Part shown: positions 36,024 through 47,890 of the stretch, piece by piece | Layout: the number at the start of each line of letters is the position of its first letter | Position numbering within the stretch: the first letter of the stretch is position 1 | Origin: Calendula officinalis | Lineage: Eukaryota; Streptophyta; Magnoliopsida; Asterales; Asteraceae | Length of the DNA stretch: 64,000 nucleotides | Direction: 5' to 3' | Assembly: GCA_963853835.1 (NCBI GenBank) | Contig: OY970822.1 | Span: forward strand, 13,145,501-13,209,500 | Translations under genes and position numbers: made by a program | The notes under the pieces: generated by a model | Databases searched by the model: none | Told to the model about the DNA's origin: nothing | Seen by the model: the letters and a program-made list of their open reading frames with translations, nothing else

Positions 36024-36061
36024 GTTTAGATCCTGTGTATGTAGATACACAGGATCTAAAC
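36024..36061. repeat. perfect 17-bp hairpin downstream of the small ORF
   Basis: GTTTAGATCCTGTGTAT and its exact complement are separated by the 4-base loop GTAG. It lies 34 bases after the stop of the 54-aa ORF, so it may sit in its 3' UTR. Confidence 0.9.
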
Positions 36062-36523
36062 AAAATCGGATTATTGAAGTTATCTTTTTGTATTTCTTGA
36101 AGTTTGTAATATTGAAGGTGAGTTGAAACCCTAGAATATATACCATGGAATTAAAATTCTAATTAATTTGGTTTATAAGATGATTGATGATTATTTGTGC
36201 GTTTGTCATAATAGGCAGGATAATTTGGAGTTTAATTGTAAGATCCGGTGTAACAAACTATAACCGATTCGAGTGGAAGAAATACAATGTTTAATTATGT
36301 TTGAGATCAAGATGTTTATAATTTGTATCGATATTCTGTGTGTTACAATGATAATTGTGATCGAATTCAAGTTTTAGGTTCTAATTGTAGTATTGGTACA
36401 TGATAGAAGTTTTCAAGATTAATGATTACATGATTAGTCTAATTAAAAGATGATGAGAATACAATGATTGTAGCTGAAAAAAATTTGAATTAGGAAATGT
36501 ATAAGCTCATTTTCAAGAGTAAT

Positions 36524-37686
36524 TAGGCCTGTAAACGAACCAAACGTTCAACGAACCGTTCGCGAACCGTTCGGCGGGAGTTCGTTTATGTTCGTTCGTT
36601 TAGCTAAACAAACGAACACAAACAAGATTTTATGTTCGTTTAGTTAAACAAACGAACACGAACAAAGGCCCGTTCGTTTATTTACGTTCGTGAACACCGT
36701 TTGTGAACACCGTTTGTGAACAGCGTTCGTGTTCGTTTGTTTGGTAGTGTTTGTTTAAGTTCGATTAAATATACAATATTAGTTTCTACAAACTATTTTC
36801 TAGTTTTGGCAGGAGAAAGCTTCCACGTAATTATATATATGCTGCTTATAATAATAGTTAACTATAATTAAAATTATAAAAGGTAAATATATAAACTCCT
36901 AACCCTTCGATCTCACATCTCAGATTCTCACCAGCTCTCCACACTTCGCTAACCCTAGATCTCAGATCTCAAATCTGCGCCGCTCGCCTCTCGCCGCTAC
37001 CGGTCTCCTCTCTCTGGTGGTTGTTCTCCGACGCCCTCGCCCTTCGCCTATCTCCATTCTCAAGATAAACTTATAGCTTTTGTATTTTCGATTTCAATAT
37101 GTAATCGCCATTGTTGCTTCGCCTGCCTCCACCTCTGTCTCGATGTAAACCAGGTCTGAGGTCTCCATTGTTGCTTCTAGCTTTTGCATTTCCGAAATTA
37201 TGGTGAAATTGTCACATATTAGGGTAAAATTTTGCTTTCTAGTTCTGTCATTTGTGTATTATGTTAACTGCATCTTCTAACTAAGAAAATCATTACTTTC
37301 TAATTTTAAAGGTTATCTTGTGTTGGATGGTTGATATTAACAATGTTGGATGGTTGATATTTGCAATTATGCAACTTATTTTGATATCAGGTGGTTTTGG
37401 AATTTTGTATAAACATGTTTTTATGCATATTGTTTGTTTGCGTTCGTTTGTGTTCGTTTGCGTTCATTTGCGTTTGTTTATCCTGCACTTTGTTCGTTTG
37501 TGTTCGTTTGTGTTCGTTATCCTTGTTCACGAACAGTTCATGAACACTAAATTTTCTTATCAAACAAACACAAACATAAAATTCTGTTCGATTAGTGTTC
37601 GTGAACCGTTCACGAACACATTTTTTCCTTAACAAACGAACACAAACAAGGTCCGTTCGTGTTCGTTTGGTTCGTTTACAGGCCTA
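36524..37686. mobile_element. non-autonomous hAT element, 1163 bp
   Basis: The 8-bp duplication AGAGTAAT lies at 36516-36523 and 37687-37694. Inverted ends are perfect for 23 bases (TAGGCCTGTAAACGAACC...). Clusters of GTTCGTTTG / CGAACAAAC at both ends look like transposase-binding subterminal repeats. The middle (about 36900-37150) is GC- and CT-richer, with AACCCTAGATCTCAGATCTC and CGCCGCTCGCCTCTCGCCGC, like a plant 5' UTR, either left from a transposase gene or captured. No transposase frame is present. Confidence 0.9.
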
Positions 37687-37843
37687 AGAGTAATACACTA
37701 ATACTATCTTAAGGTTTCAAGTTTTGCTAACTCACTGCATCTAAGAAAATAGTTATGTATTTAACAAGTTATATAAACTGGTTATGCTTAAGATATAAAA
37801 TATTAATTAAATAAAGATATAGAAACTATGTACAGTATATATA

Positions 37844-38156
37844 CTTCCACCGATTCAAAATAAGTGACACACTTTGGGTTTCATGATTTTTGAGGCAAAA
37901 GATTATAATGATGATTAAATTAGATTAATTGGATGGTTAGTGGGGAATGGGTCCCACACGTTTTGAATAAAGTGAGGGTTAATGATGTTTAAAAGTAAAA
38001 AGTAAGGATAAATGAGTCATTTCACTTTGTTAAAGTAGATAGTTAATGGGTGTGTGTCCCAAATTTTTTGCCAAATAAGGTAATTTTTCAAAGTGTTTCA
38101 CTTATTTTGAATTACCCAAAAAAGAAAATGTGTCACTTATTTTGAATGGGAGGAAG
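37844..38156. mobile_element. Stowaway-like MITE, copy 3
   Basis: The 313-bp element has ends CTTCCACCGATTCAAAATAAG / CTTATTTTGAATGGGAGGAAG with a TA duplication. It is the same family as 18105 and 27441. Confidence 0.88.
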
Positions 38157-38659
38157 TATGCACACTTATAAACTTGGTGAAACTGGCTGAGGAGCAGCTC
38201 AATTTTTTTTCAGCCACCTTTTCTGTATTTTTAAATTTTAATATTTTTTTTCTTTTTCTTTTTTCCTTATCATACATACACACATGTACATATATAAAGT
38301 TATTAACATTTAATTTTGTTATGTATATGGTCATTATCATCATATAATTAATTAGTTTAAAAGTCATTAGTTTAAATTATCATCATTAATTAATATTGTT
38401 TAGTGCTATGTTTTAAAGCCGATCGAACGTTTTGAATACGGTCGGACCGAATGAACCGGTCGGTCGAATCGGATGACAATATTGAGTATTTATAATGCAA
38501 TAAATATATAAATAATGTACAAATTACATTCGTATATAATACAACCCCTTAATTACTAAGAATACACAATATTAACCCCTCAAATTATTCATAGTAATCA
38601 AATCATGCCAAACCAAAAATAATATAACATTTTGTTTTAAAAAAACAAAATTAAGATAA

Positions 38660-39081
38660 GGGTCTTTCTAATGTGTGCCCTATACTCACACAATAAGAGA
38701 TATTAAATTCACCCAAAACTTCTAAAAGTGTTGTAATTATCATCAATGAAACTATAATATACCATTTTTAAGTGATGCATTAAATGCATTTTATAATTGG
38801 GTTTTTCTAACATATGCCCCCTAGGCATATGTTAAGAGTCATTTAATGAAGTCAAAATTTCTTAAAGTATAGCAATGAACATTTAATAAACTCAAATTTG
38901 ATAGTTTTAAGTGATGTATTAAATAATTTTTGTGAATTTCTTGGAAAGTTTAAAATCATTAATTTACCTTAACATATGCCTATGGGCATATGTTAGCAAA
39001 ACTCTTTATAATTTACTTGGAAAGTTTTAAATTATTTATTGATCTTATTGTGTGCCTATGGGTCACACATTAGAAAAACTC
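38660..39081. mobile_element. Mutator-type MITE (outer), split by a related MITE
   Basis: The 9-bp duplication TTAAGATAA lies at 38651-38659 and 39082-39090. Inverted ends are GGGTCTTTCTAATGTGTGCCC / GGGTCACACATTAGAAAAACTC. The 9-bp duplication is typical of the Mutator superfamily. A second MITE sits inside at 38799-39004. Confidence 0.88.
38799..39004. mobile_element. Mutator-type MITE (inner)
   Basis: The 206-bp element has the 9-bp duplication TTTATAATT at 38790-38798 and 39005-39013. Inverted ends GGGTTTTTCTAACATATGCC / GGCATATGTTAGCAAAACTC resemble the outer element's ends. Near each end the GGCATATGTTA motif forms its own small palindrome. Confidence 0.9.
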
Positions 39082-39415
39082 TTAAGATAATAGTATGCAA
39101 TATTGTTATGTCATCGGAAATATATTGGAAAAGAAATATATTTCAACCTATAATTTTTTAATATAAAATAATATTTTAGTCGTACGAATATCAGTATAGA
39201 GTTTGGTTATCAAATCAAATTTTCCGGCAGCCTCGCGTGGGGAAAAGTTTACTGGTTATATGCATATACGAATGTGCTATTGTGTTATAAAAGGAACATA
39301 AGAAGGTAAATTATTATCTTCAAGATACTAGATATACTCGTAAACTAGATGCCACCACCTTGAGAAGCAATTTATGGCTTGTATTACAAGTATCATCGTA
39401 AACCTAGCATGAGAA

Positions 39416-39525
39416 AACAAGGTAGTAGTTTAGCCGAAAAATGACTTGCCGATCAACCTACCAATAACATTAAAAATGGTAGATTTCCGGCAAGTCATCC
39501 TTGGCTGTACCACATAAACCTTGTT
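39416..39525 (-). ncRNA. MIR169: MIR169 microRNA precursor
   Basis: The complement of 39487-39507 is identical to the 21-nt miR169b/c sequence (starts CAGCCAAGGATGAC, ends TGCCGG). On the minus strand it lies in the 5' arm. The opposite arm (39431-39453) reads CGGCAAGTCATTTTTCGGCTA and pairs with it with a few G:U pairs and mismatches. The stem is extended by CTACCA/TGGTAG near the loop and AACAAGGT/ACCTTGTT at the base. miR169 directs cleavage of NF-YA (HAP2) mRNAs and is tied to drought and nutrient responses. No protein gene overlaps it. Only one precursor is seen here, although MIR169 genes often occur in clusters. Confidence 0.95.
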
Positions 39526-41922
39526 CCCACATGCAAGATTTTAGATGAAAAAAACCGTAGTGTTTAATCTCCCACACGACAAAACAAAAGGCATGAATTG
39601 AAGCCAAGTAACACCGAATCCGGGTCATGGAAACTTTTGATCTACCATGTTTGATTTTTTTTTTTTTTGAGCAAAACTAACCATGCATATTTCTTGCGAA
39701 TACATCAAAAATCTATGTTTGTATGAATTAATGATTTTTTTTAAGAACAATGATTTGGTTATAATGGAAACCGTTTGTGTTTAAAACTGATGTTTCTCAA
39801 GAATTCCCAAAAAACATGGAGTTGCCAAAAGGAGAAAGAAACCAAGATTCTATGTAGAAAACAAGTGGTTTCCATTCTCATGAAAACAAGAAGAAAGCAC
39901 AAGTGATTCGACCAATGGGAGCGTGAATGTTGATGGTCTTTTTAAAAGAGGAAAAAAAATGTTAGATTTGTAGGGAACTCATAGATTTGGGTAAAATCTG
40001 TTGGGTACTTCCAAATTAAGTTGTGCATTGCCCGCTTGTACAATTGTAGATGGTATGCATTAATGCAAATTTTCATGAATACGATGTGACCCAACAAGAC
40101 AAAACCCCCCAACCCCCCTCAACTAGGGCCTATCACCCCTTTTCTCATAGAGATCTTGTATGAGTAATTAAGTGGTGTTTGGTTGAAATGTACTAGAATC
40201 ATGGAATATGTAAGTTTTTTTATGTGTGTTTGGTTGATAGGTAACAGGAAAAATATTAGAAATGAATCTTATAAAGTATAAACTTAGGTTAGTCACAAAT
40301 CCATAAAAGGAGATGGTATAAAAAACTCATCCATCTTAATAACAAATCCATACATATGATGATCCCAAAGTATAAATCAAACAGTATTAATTGTGTTTGA
40401 TAAAATGCAAGAACAATGCTACTGATACTCTATAAGAGGCCCAATTTGACGTTTCAATAGGAAGATCACATGGGTGTGGGTTCGGACTTCGTAAATCTAG
40501 TTTGTAAAATGTCAAATAATTACAAAAACAAACTCACTTTCTAATTCTAAGACTCAAAGTTAATGTCATATTAAAGCCAAAACAACAATTATAATATGGT
40601 TTTAACGTTTATCTCGAAATTATCATCATTACGTACATAATATTCTTTTGAAACCCATAAAGGTAACTCAAGCGGATTGCAATTAAAAAATATATTTCAC
40701 GGGAGTTAAAAAAATGGTTGCGTTAAAAGAAATACACCCTATTAACATCAGGAGCGTCTCCGACATTTTGAAGGCCCGGTGCGTAAATACGAAAATGACC
40801 CCCATAATTATAAGATTTTTATAAAAATTTGGACTTTCTAATTTTTTTTCTATTAAATTATCAAGTTTCTTAAATTATCAAGTTTCTTAAATATAAAGAT
40901 TATATATATACGATATATATAAAAATCGGGCCCCTATAAAATATGGGCTATGTGCGGCTGCACCTCCTCAAAGACACCCCTGATTAACATGCCTATAACA
41001 TTCCCTGAAAGAGCGCTCGGTATAGGGCTCATTGTCACCAGTTAAATGGCTTTGGTAGCGCCAATTTGTAAACGCCCCAATTTTTTTCAAAGCTTCTTGA
41101 GCATTACTAATCATATCGAATAAAATTTTATAATTAAAGCTTCATATACGTTTTAACAAATAATCAAATATAAATTACACAACAAAACCTAAATGTCAAA
41201 ATTACATTACGTAAGTTTTGTCACCGTCACTACATTATCCTTCTCTCTCCCGATTAAACACATAATAATTCACGACCAAACTCACATAGTGGTGATGAAA
41301 CTTGTACCTAATTTTTTTTAAATAATTTCTTTTAATATATTAGTATTTATCTATAATATATTAAAAATTAAGATTTTATTAATAAGTATATTAATATTTA
41401 TAATATATAACATTTAAAAAATTAAAAAAGAATAGAAAGAAAGAAGACGAAGAAGAGATGAAGGAGAGGCGATCCACATCGGTCGCCAGAGTGGCCAAAC
41501 TTCCAAACTTCCGATTTTTAACTTGAGGGATGTGCCGTGGGCTTCTTGCACCAATATGACCTAGTTTTATATATTGCAGCTACAGAGATTTGTATGTTTT
41601 AAAAACTATGAAATGTAACGCTTAAAATATTATAAATTACTATTTATCAAATTTGGTAAACGTATTATATCTAATAAGAAAGTTTATACCGTTCAAACGT
41701 TGTCTTCTACAAATTTATAAATTACAAAATCTGTAAAAAAATAAAATGTATAGGTTTCATATGCGTCTCATTCCAAGATAGTTATGTATTTTCGAATTTA
41801 TGCATTTAGTCATTAACGATTGTCTGAAGAAGTTGGTGAAATCTACTTATCATTTGCAGGTCTCCTTAATGAAGTTATTTTATAAAAATAAAATAAAAAC
41901 ATTATAAGTATCTAATTATTAA
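39526..41922. other. AT-rich spacer
   Basis: This includes the upstream side of MIR169, whose promoter could not be assigned. GGTGTTTGGTTGAAATG (about 40172) and AAATCAAACA (about 40375) may be worn hAT-type ends. No gene was found. Confidence 0.45.
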
Positions 41923-42986
41923 GAGTTAATTACACGAATAGTCCTTTAACTTTGTACCAGATTTCACTCATGGTCCTTTAGTTTTAAAAATTACACGGAT
42001 GGTCCTTATTTTGGAAAGGTTTTTCACCAGCAGTCCTTTACCAAAACGGACGTCTATTTGGTCTGTTAAGTGAAATCACGTGCTTTGCACGTGGGTGCAG
42101 TTTTATCTTTTGTACCATCCCTTCTCGATTTCCCCCTTTAAAACCCTACCGGAATCATCTGTAGTATCCCTATTAAGAACATATACACACTTCTGTTTCT
42201 CACAAGCACCAATCATAACAGCCTTTTGGATTAATAGCTAGATACTATCCAGGAACAATTCTACAGCTTCCAGATTTCCGAAACGTTTCCTGATGAATTT
42301 TGGCAATCACATTCTTCTCCTTATTGTAATCCAGAATAACAATACGACCGGAATCAGAACCAACAACGATGTAATCTTTTTGAGCGCCGGTTAACGGAAA
42401 GTACCAAAAACATCAACGGAAAGTGCGGTCTGGATCTTACCGTTTTCGTCGGGACGCAAGAGTTCGAGGACTTTACCACAGGCGACGACTATTTTGAGAC
42501 TTGTTGGCGCCGGAGAAGTTGCCGTTAGTGGCACAGACGATTCCGGTGGCTTGTTGTAGAGTGAGATTGTAGAGATACATTATTATGGGGTTGGTAAAAC
42601 CCTAGGTCTTGGAGTGAACGAAATATGGAGACCAGTGTTCAGTGGAATGACAAAAATTAGGGCTTAAATCAAGAGAAGAGAAGGAAGCTGATGAAAAGAA
42701 GAATCAAAATGGTTTTGGGATTTATCGACTGAAGAAGACGCGTAAGAAGAAATTAGGAGGTAGGGTTTTAAAGGGGGAAAAAGAGAAGAGATGGTACAAA
42801 AGACAAAACTGCCCCCACGTGTAAAGCACGTGATTTCACTTAACGGACCAAATAGATGCCCGTTTTGGTAAAGGACTATTGGTGAAAAACCTTTCCAAAA
42901 AAAGGACCATCCGTGTAACTTTTGAAACTAAAGGACCATCAGTGAAATCTGGTATAAAGTTAAAGGACCATCCGTGTAATTAACTC
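41923..42986. mobile_element. Pack-MULE carrying an SF3B3 gene fragment
   Basis: Long inverted repeats of 228 bp each (41923-42150 and 42759-42986, about 90% alike by eye, ends GAGTTAATTACACG) are flanked by the 9-bp duplication AATTATTAA (41914-41922 and 42987-42995), as in Mutator elements. The interior has no transposase. It is a piece of a cellular gene on the minus strand: a 5' UTR-like stretch and the first coding part of splicing factor 3B subunit 3. This is the definition of a Pack-MULE. Movement would need a transposase from elsewhere. Confidence 0.93.
42151..42580 (-). pseudogene. captured 5' fragment of SF3B3 (SF3b130) gene
   Basis: From the ATG at 42580 the minus strand reads MYLYNLTLQQATGIVC and NGNFSGA. 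After a frame change come KVLELLRPDENGKIQT and VDVFGTF, then LTGAQKDYIVVGSDSGRIVI, YNKEKNV and KIHQETFRKSG. These follow, in order, the first about 140 residues of the SF3b 130-kDa subunit of the U2 snRNP. Breaks: a frameshift after NFSGA, loss of a few codons before LTGAQ, and a stop plus frameshift near RIVPG and NPKG. No intron is seen within the fragment, so it covers a single exon or came from spliced RNA. About 180 bases upstream of the ATG (to 42758) look like the parent 5' UTR. Confidence 0.9.
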
Positions 42987-43005
42987 AATTATTAATGAAA
43001 GATAT

Positions 43006-43035
43006 TAATAAATAAATAAATAAATAAATAAATAG
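43006..43035. repeat. (AAAT)n microsatellite
   Basis: About seven tandem AAAT units directly beside the Pack-MULE's target duplication. Confidence 0.9.
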
Positions 43036-44870
43036 GATGTGGACGTTTGAATTGTGAGTTAGTTGGGTAAATTTACTTCATCTATGAATAACTTCTGGCA
43101 GACCTTGCATTCTGCACAGGAAAATGACCTATGACAACTTCACTTTTGTACTTCTTTTTCTTGTCTTCTATCTTTTAATACTATAGAAGTATATCCTTTA
43201 CTTTCTCCTTATTTATTTGACTGTATACATGTTATAGTTATTGCATTTAAAAGAAAATCTTTAAAGAGCTTGTATTTAACCTTTTTTTAGGTCTAACCAA
43301 ACTACATTCTTACAAAATACAAACCCTAGAAGATAGTTATCATTGACAGCGCTCTGAGTATCCCTATAACTGGCTTAAGTTGAAACCATGTCGTTTCTTA
43401 AAAGTAATGTATGTTGCTCGTTTAATTGAACCAAAAACAAAGTTTTACCCTTAATCCTTACTTTGGTTTGAATTTATTATCATTACCTACAATAATATTT
43501 CCCACAAGTGTTGCTATTCATCAACAATTCATATATTGTTTTTTCAAGTAAAAAATTGTAGTTCCATAGATAGCTTAATTTATAAATATGGTGTATATAT
43601 AACATAATTGCGTGTTTTATATCATAGTAACTTTATTATGAGATCTGTATGTAAGACTACAGATAATCAAACCATGAATTTTACAAGACAATGGGTCAAA
43701 ATGATTTCGATGATCAATGATCGTGCATTCATTTTTCATTAACAAGATGATTTTAGCATAAACCTACCCCTTATTTTATCTTTTTTGTATTTCTTTCTTC
43801 AAAACCTTTTAGCCCAAAATTATACCCACAAAATGATTCATCATACATTGCAAGTATTTATCAACTCTGAAACATGTATTACGGAGCATTTAACCATTAC
43901 TATGCCAAACCTTCATCACCTTTCACAGCAATATTCGATTCCAATACATTCAACGCCAAGGCTTCACTATAACCTACATTTTTTCACTACTACTTCCTAC
44001 TAAACTAATAAACCTTGAATAATGTAATATTCATTGGCAAGTATTCACCAGTATATATTAAAGGCAAACAAACATTGCTAATATAATCCAATGACTGTTG
44101 TTATGCTTTTAATATTCATGTTCATGAACGATTATTAAAGGCAAAGTTATTATACAATACATGTTTTTTCCTTAAATAGTGGTTCCCTTAAAAAGAGCGC
44201 TTCACATGTTATTTCATCCGTTTCACATTTGGACACCATCACAAGAGTATGGACCATTAACATGCAAACGAATCAATTAACATGTGAATTAAAAGATAAT
44301 TTTTTGTTTTTAAGTTTTTTGTGGTTCTCGTTTTAACCTTCCCTGCCCATATGGGTGAGGGAGAGAGGAAGAAAAAGTAATGTCAGTAAAACTCATTATA
44401 AAAAAGTAAAGAAAAATAATATTGACGCGCTTACTTCATATGCCTACTCACCACCAGATGAAATGTGTAATCCACTAAATTTTTTTTCTCATATTATCCT
44501 TTAATTTTGACACTTGTCTTGATCAAATGAGTAGGCACAATAGTAGGCACCAACATGATTTCATAAAAATAAAAATCGTGTCTAGGCTAAGAGATGCAGT
44601 CTAGTAAGAGGTGGATGAAGGAACAATGGGTTGAATTCAACTCAACATAATCTTTAGTCTTTATAGGGGGGGCAGCTTCAGAGATAATGTAACAATATAG
44701 TGAAAATTACAAGGTTTGGAATTTGGAAATCAAGGTTCTTAGGAAATGGTAAAAGAGTCAGGAAATATCACTAATAAATAGATAAGTTCTTCAAATAGCA
44801 AGGAAAGCGTGTAAGGGTTCAACTGGTCTTCTGGTTCTGGTTTGGGCATAGGCTGGAGGCTGGCTGGCCT
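43036..44870. other. AT-rich spacer downstream of the KH gene
   Basis: No gene was found. The frame at 43785-44003 is low-complexity His/Thr-rich and has no family features. Confidence 0.5.
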
Positions 44871-45014
44871 CAGGCTGTCAGCTAAGGAATGGAAAGGAAA
44901 CAAGGTTAACATACCACCCTAGGTTGGGTTAGGTTAGGTTCACTGCACACTGTCAGAAAACTCGGACCACACTAATATAATAACAGTCTTTTCATAATAA
45001 TCACTTACCTGAGT

Positions 45015-46955
45015 TTAATAATTGTAATCCCTCCTCCTAGAACCAGAGCTGCTGCTATTATGCCTTGATCCACTGCCAACAATATATAACAAAAATATAA
45101 ATACCCTGCTACTATAACAAACTTAGTCAAAGTCAAAGGAAGTCCATACCCAAAACTACCACTGCGTCCTGAAGAATAGCTGCCATAAGGATCACCACCA
45201 CCACCACTGCGTCCCTGCCACAAAATTATACATACCAATAGCATGTTAGAGACCAAACACCAAAAAGATCATCAGTAAGCAAGCACACAAAATATATGAA
45301 ATATAAAATAATACATACACTTACCTGCGCACCATAACTTCCATATCCATCATTAGCTACCATATCACTAGAATAACGCCCATGACTTTTTGAATCATAC
45401 TTCGGAACATCTGCCACATCAGCTGCCACCGGCAGATAAGGAAGAACCGGAACAAAAGACGACATTGCCCCTTCTCTTTCAAACAGATTCCCCCTTAACC
45501 GTGATATTACTTGTAACAATGCATCTTTAGCCAGATCAAGCTCCGCAGAAATCTAACATTCACAACACAACACAAACAAAACCATCATTTCCAACGAAAA
45601 ATAATAACTTATAACAAAAACTTTGTTTGCTTACCTGTACCATCTCATCATCATCCTCAGCAATTTTTGGAAGATTTTCTTTTGACAAAATGCGTATATT
45701 AGCTTTAGTAATTCTCCTGATTTCTGTTATTATCGCTCCACCTTTCCCAATAAGGCATCCAATTCGAGAAGTTGGTACAAGCAAACGAGTTGTATATGAA
45801 ACAAGACCCGAATCTCTCTCAATTCTCTCACTGCATCTCGGTTGTAACCGTAAAGCAGCCTCGATAGTTGGAGAATACGTGTCTTCAACCACCTCTTTTG
45901 CTGAAATGGAAATTATGCAATCATCTGCTTCAGCTTTTGAACTGTCAACTTTAATACCTGCACCAGTTTCTTGTCTAATTTGGTTAATTGCAGCACCGCC
46001 TTTACCAATTACACCGCCAATATTTGCAGTTGGACAAATTAAACGAAGAGAAAATTCTTTTGGAGAAGATTCGTCTCGGTAGAAATCATTCTTGTAACCG
46101 CCATAACCACCAACTAATGGAGTTAATCCCATAATCGGTGCATTTGCACCAATGATCGAACCACCAGAAGGATAAACATTTGGTGTTGAAGAATTAAGCA
46201 AGTGTTGTGATCGTGAAGGGTTTTCATGAAGACGAGCTGCTATTTGAATTAATGCTTTTCTCACATTAGAAGCTTCCCCAGATATCTGAATCATATTAAA
46301 GTAAGAAACAATGGAAGATAAGAAAAAACAATTGCACAAATTATAGTTAGTTATTAGTTATTACCTGCACGAGTTCATCACTGCTTAATGCACAAGCAGG
46401 CAGATGATTATCTTTCATTATTCGGATCTGAGCACCGGTATCAGAACGTATAGTTTGAACAATTTGTCCACCTTTTCCGATAACACATCCAATTTGATCA
46501 GATGACACAAGAAGACGAACTGTAATTTGTGCTGATTCATCAGGATCTTCATCCATAGCTTGATCATCAGTAACAACTCTATCATGTACTTTAAAAAGAG
46601 CATCCATGGATGGACACACGCGGTCATCTGAGCCATCCATATCATTTGTTTCTTCACTTGTACTGTGGATAGTTACCACACGTTCATCACATCCGTTCAC
46701 TGAATCACCAATTCTGATCTTTGCTTTAGTTTCAGATCTCAACTGTTTAACAATATCACCACCTCTTCCCATTATACTTCCAATTTTTTTACTAGGGCAT
46801 AAATAACGGTACACTGTATCATCTGAACCAATAGAGTTTTGTCCTTGTGCTTGTCCTCTATCATCATTGTTATTCCGTCTTTTGTTTCTTCGATCATCGT
46901 CATAATCAGACTGAGAATGTGAACGTTTTCCATGGCTGTTTCTTTGCCCAGCCAT
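45015..46955 (-). CDS. KH-domain RNA-binding protein, HEN4/RCF3-like
   Basis: Five coding exons join in frame: 46955-46365, 46285-45635, 45552-45325, 45214-45150 and 45072-45015, giving 530 aa. After a basic, low-complexity N-terminus (1-45) come four KH domains, each with an intact GxxG RNA-binding loop: GRGG 63-66, GKGG 160-163, GKGG 291-294 and GKGG 377-380. The tail is Gly/Ser/Tyr-rich and ends SRRRDYNY. KH proteins of this plant group bind single-stranded RNA in the nucleus and act in splicing, 3'-end choice, flowering and stress responses. An AG directly before the ATG and a donor at 47472 imply a 5' UTR intron. A strong donor (CAG/GTAAGT) six bases after the stop implies a 3' UTR intron. 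It looks intact, and At5g15270 is a plausible counterpart. Confidence 0.93.
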
Positions 46956-47472
46956 CTGGTGCAGAAATCCAACAAAATATGTTGACCACAAATTATGAGA
47001 AAGTGTGTATACCAAACAAAATCATCGAGTAACTTTCAAATTGGGGAAACAGAAGTGAGGAAAGATACACAAGGCATACAAAAGTTACAAATAATTAACA
47101 TTTACAAATCATGAAATCATGTGGTCAATTGTCAATCTTATAAGCAAACAGTTAAAGAATAGACGACGATCTACTAAATTTTTGGATCTCCGACCAAGAT
47201 CTAGAGCAAAAAGCACTAAATTATCGATAACCAGTTTTAAGTCTGCAAAATATACAGGGAAGCTGATAGGAATCATCAAAACCCACAAAAAGATGCAATG
47301 TTTTGCCCCTAATAACTTCGTAAACTAAGCTAATTATGTACGGTAATCGTTCTGGCAAATAAATTCGAAGAATGTCAATCGAGGTGCTTCAGAAGATGGT
47401 AGCTCCTAAAAGTGCAATGTTTGCGAACAAATTCGAAAGAGAAAATGAGATAATTGATTAGGATATGATACC
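46956..47472 (-). other. 5' UTR intron of the KH gene
   Basis: The minus strand has CAGAG/GTATCATATCC at 47473/47472 and TTCTGCACCAG directly before the ATG at 46955. The untranslated exon would lie from 47473 up toward the LINE border at about 47616. There is no other ORF of note in the stretch. Confidence 0.65.
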
Positions 47473-47890
47473 TCTGTGTCCGATTGTAGAGAGAATTATG
47501 CAAATTGCAAGGTCAAATGGACGCCGAAGAATTGAGAAAAAGGTGTGTATATGGTAATCTAGGGTTTCTGACTTTCGTATATGGTCGACGCACACGGAAC
47601 ATATAAAGCAAGCTCGTTTTTTTCTTTTTTTTTTTTAACAGCAAAGATAAAGGATAATTGTAATTGAGCATCGGCATTGCTCATCACCCACCCTGACCAC
47701 CTGATATTTCATTATAATACTACCCGGTACAAAGTACCAAAACACTACCGATACACCAGTTGTTTGCACCAATATTTACAAAATAAAAAGACTACACAAG
47801 ACTACCAAAAACATAAAGCCATAACGTAAAAAACATAATAATTCGCCTAGTTCCAAGCATAATCTGGAGACGCCTCCTGAGTCTTTATTT

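Noticed and set aside
37318..37635. Overlapping frames of about 80-100 codons on both strands
   Set aside because: They are translations of the GTTCGTTTG subterminal repeats of the hAT element.
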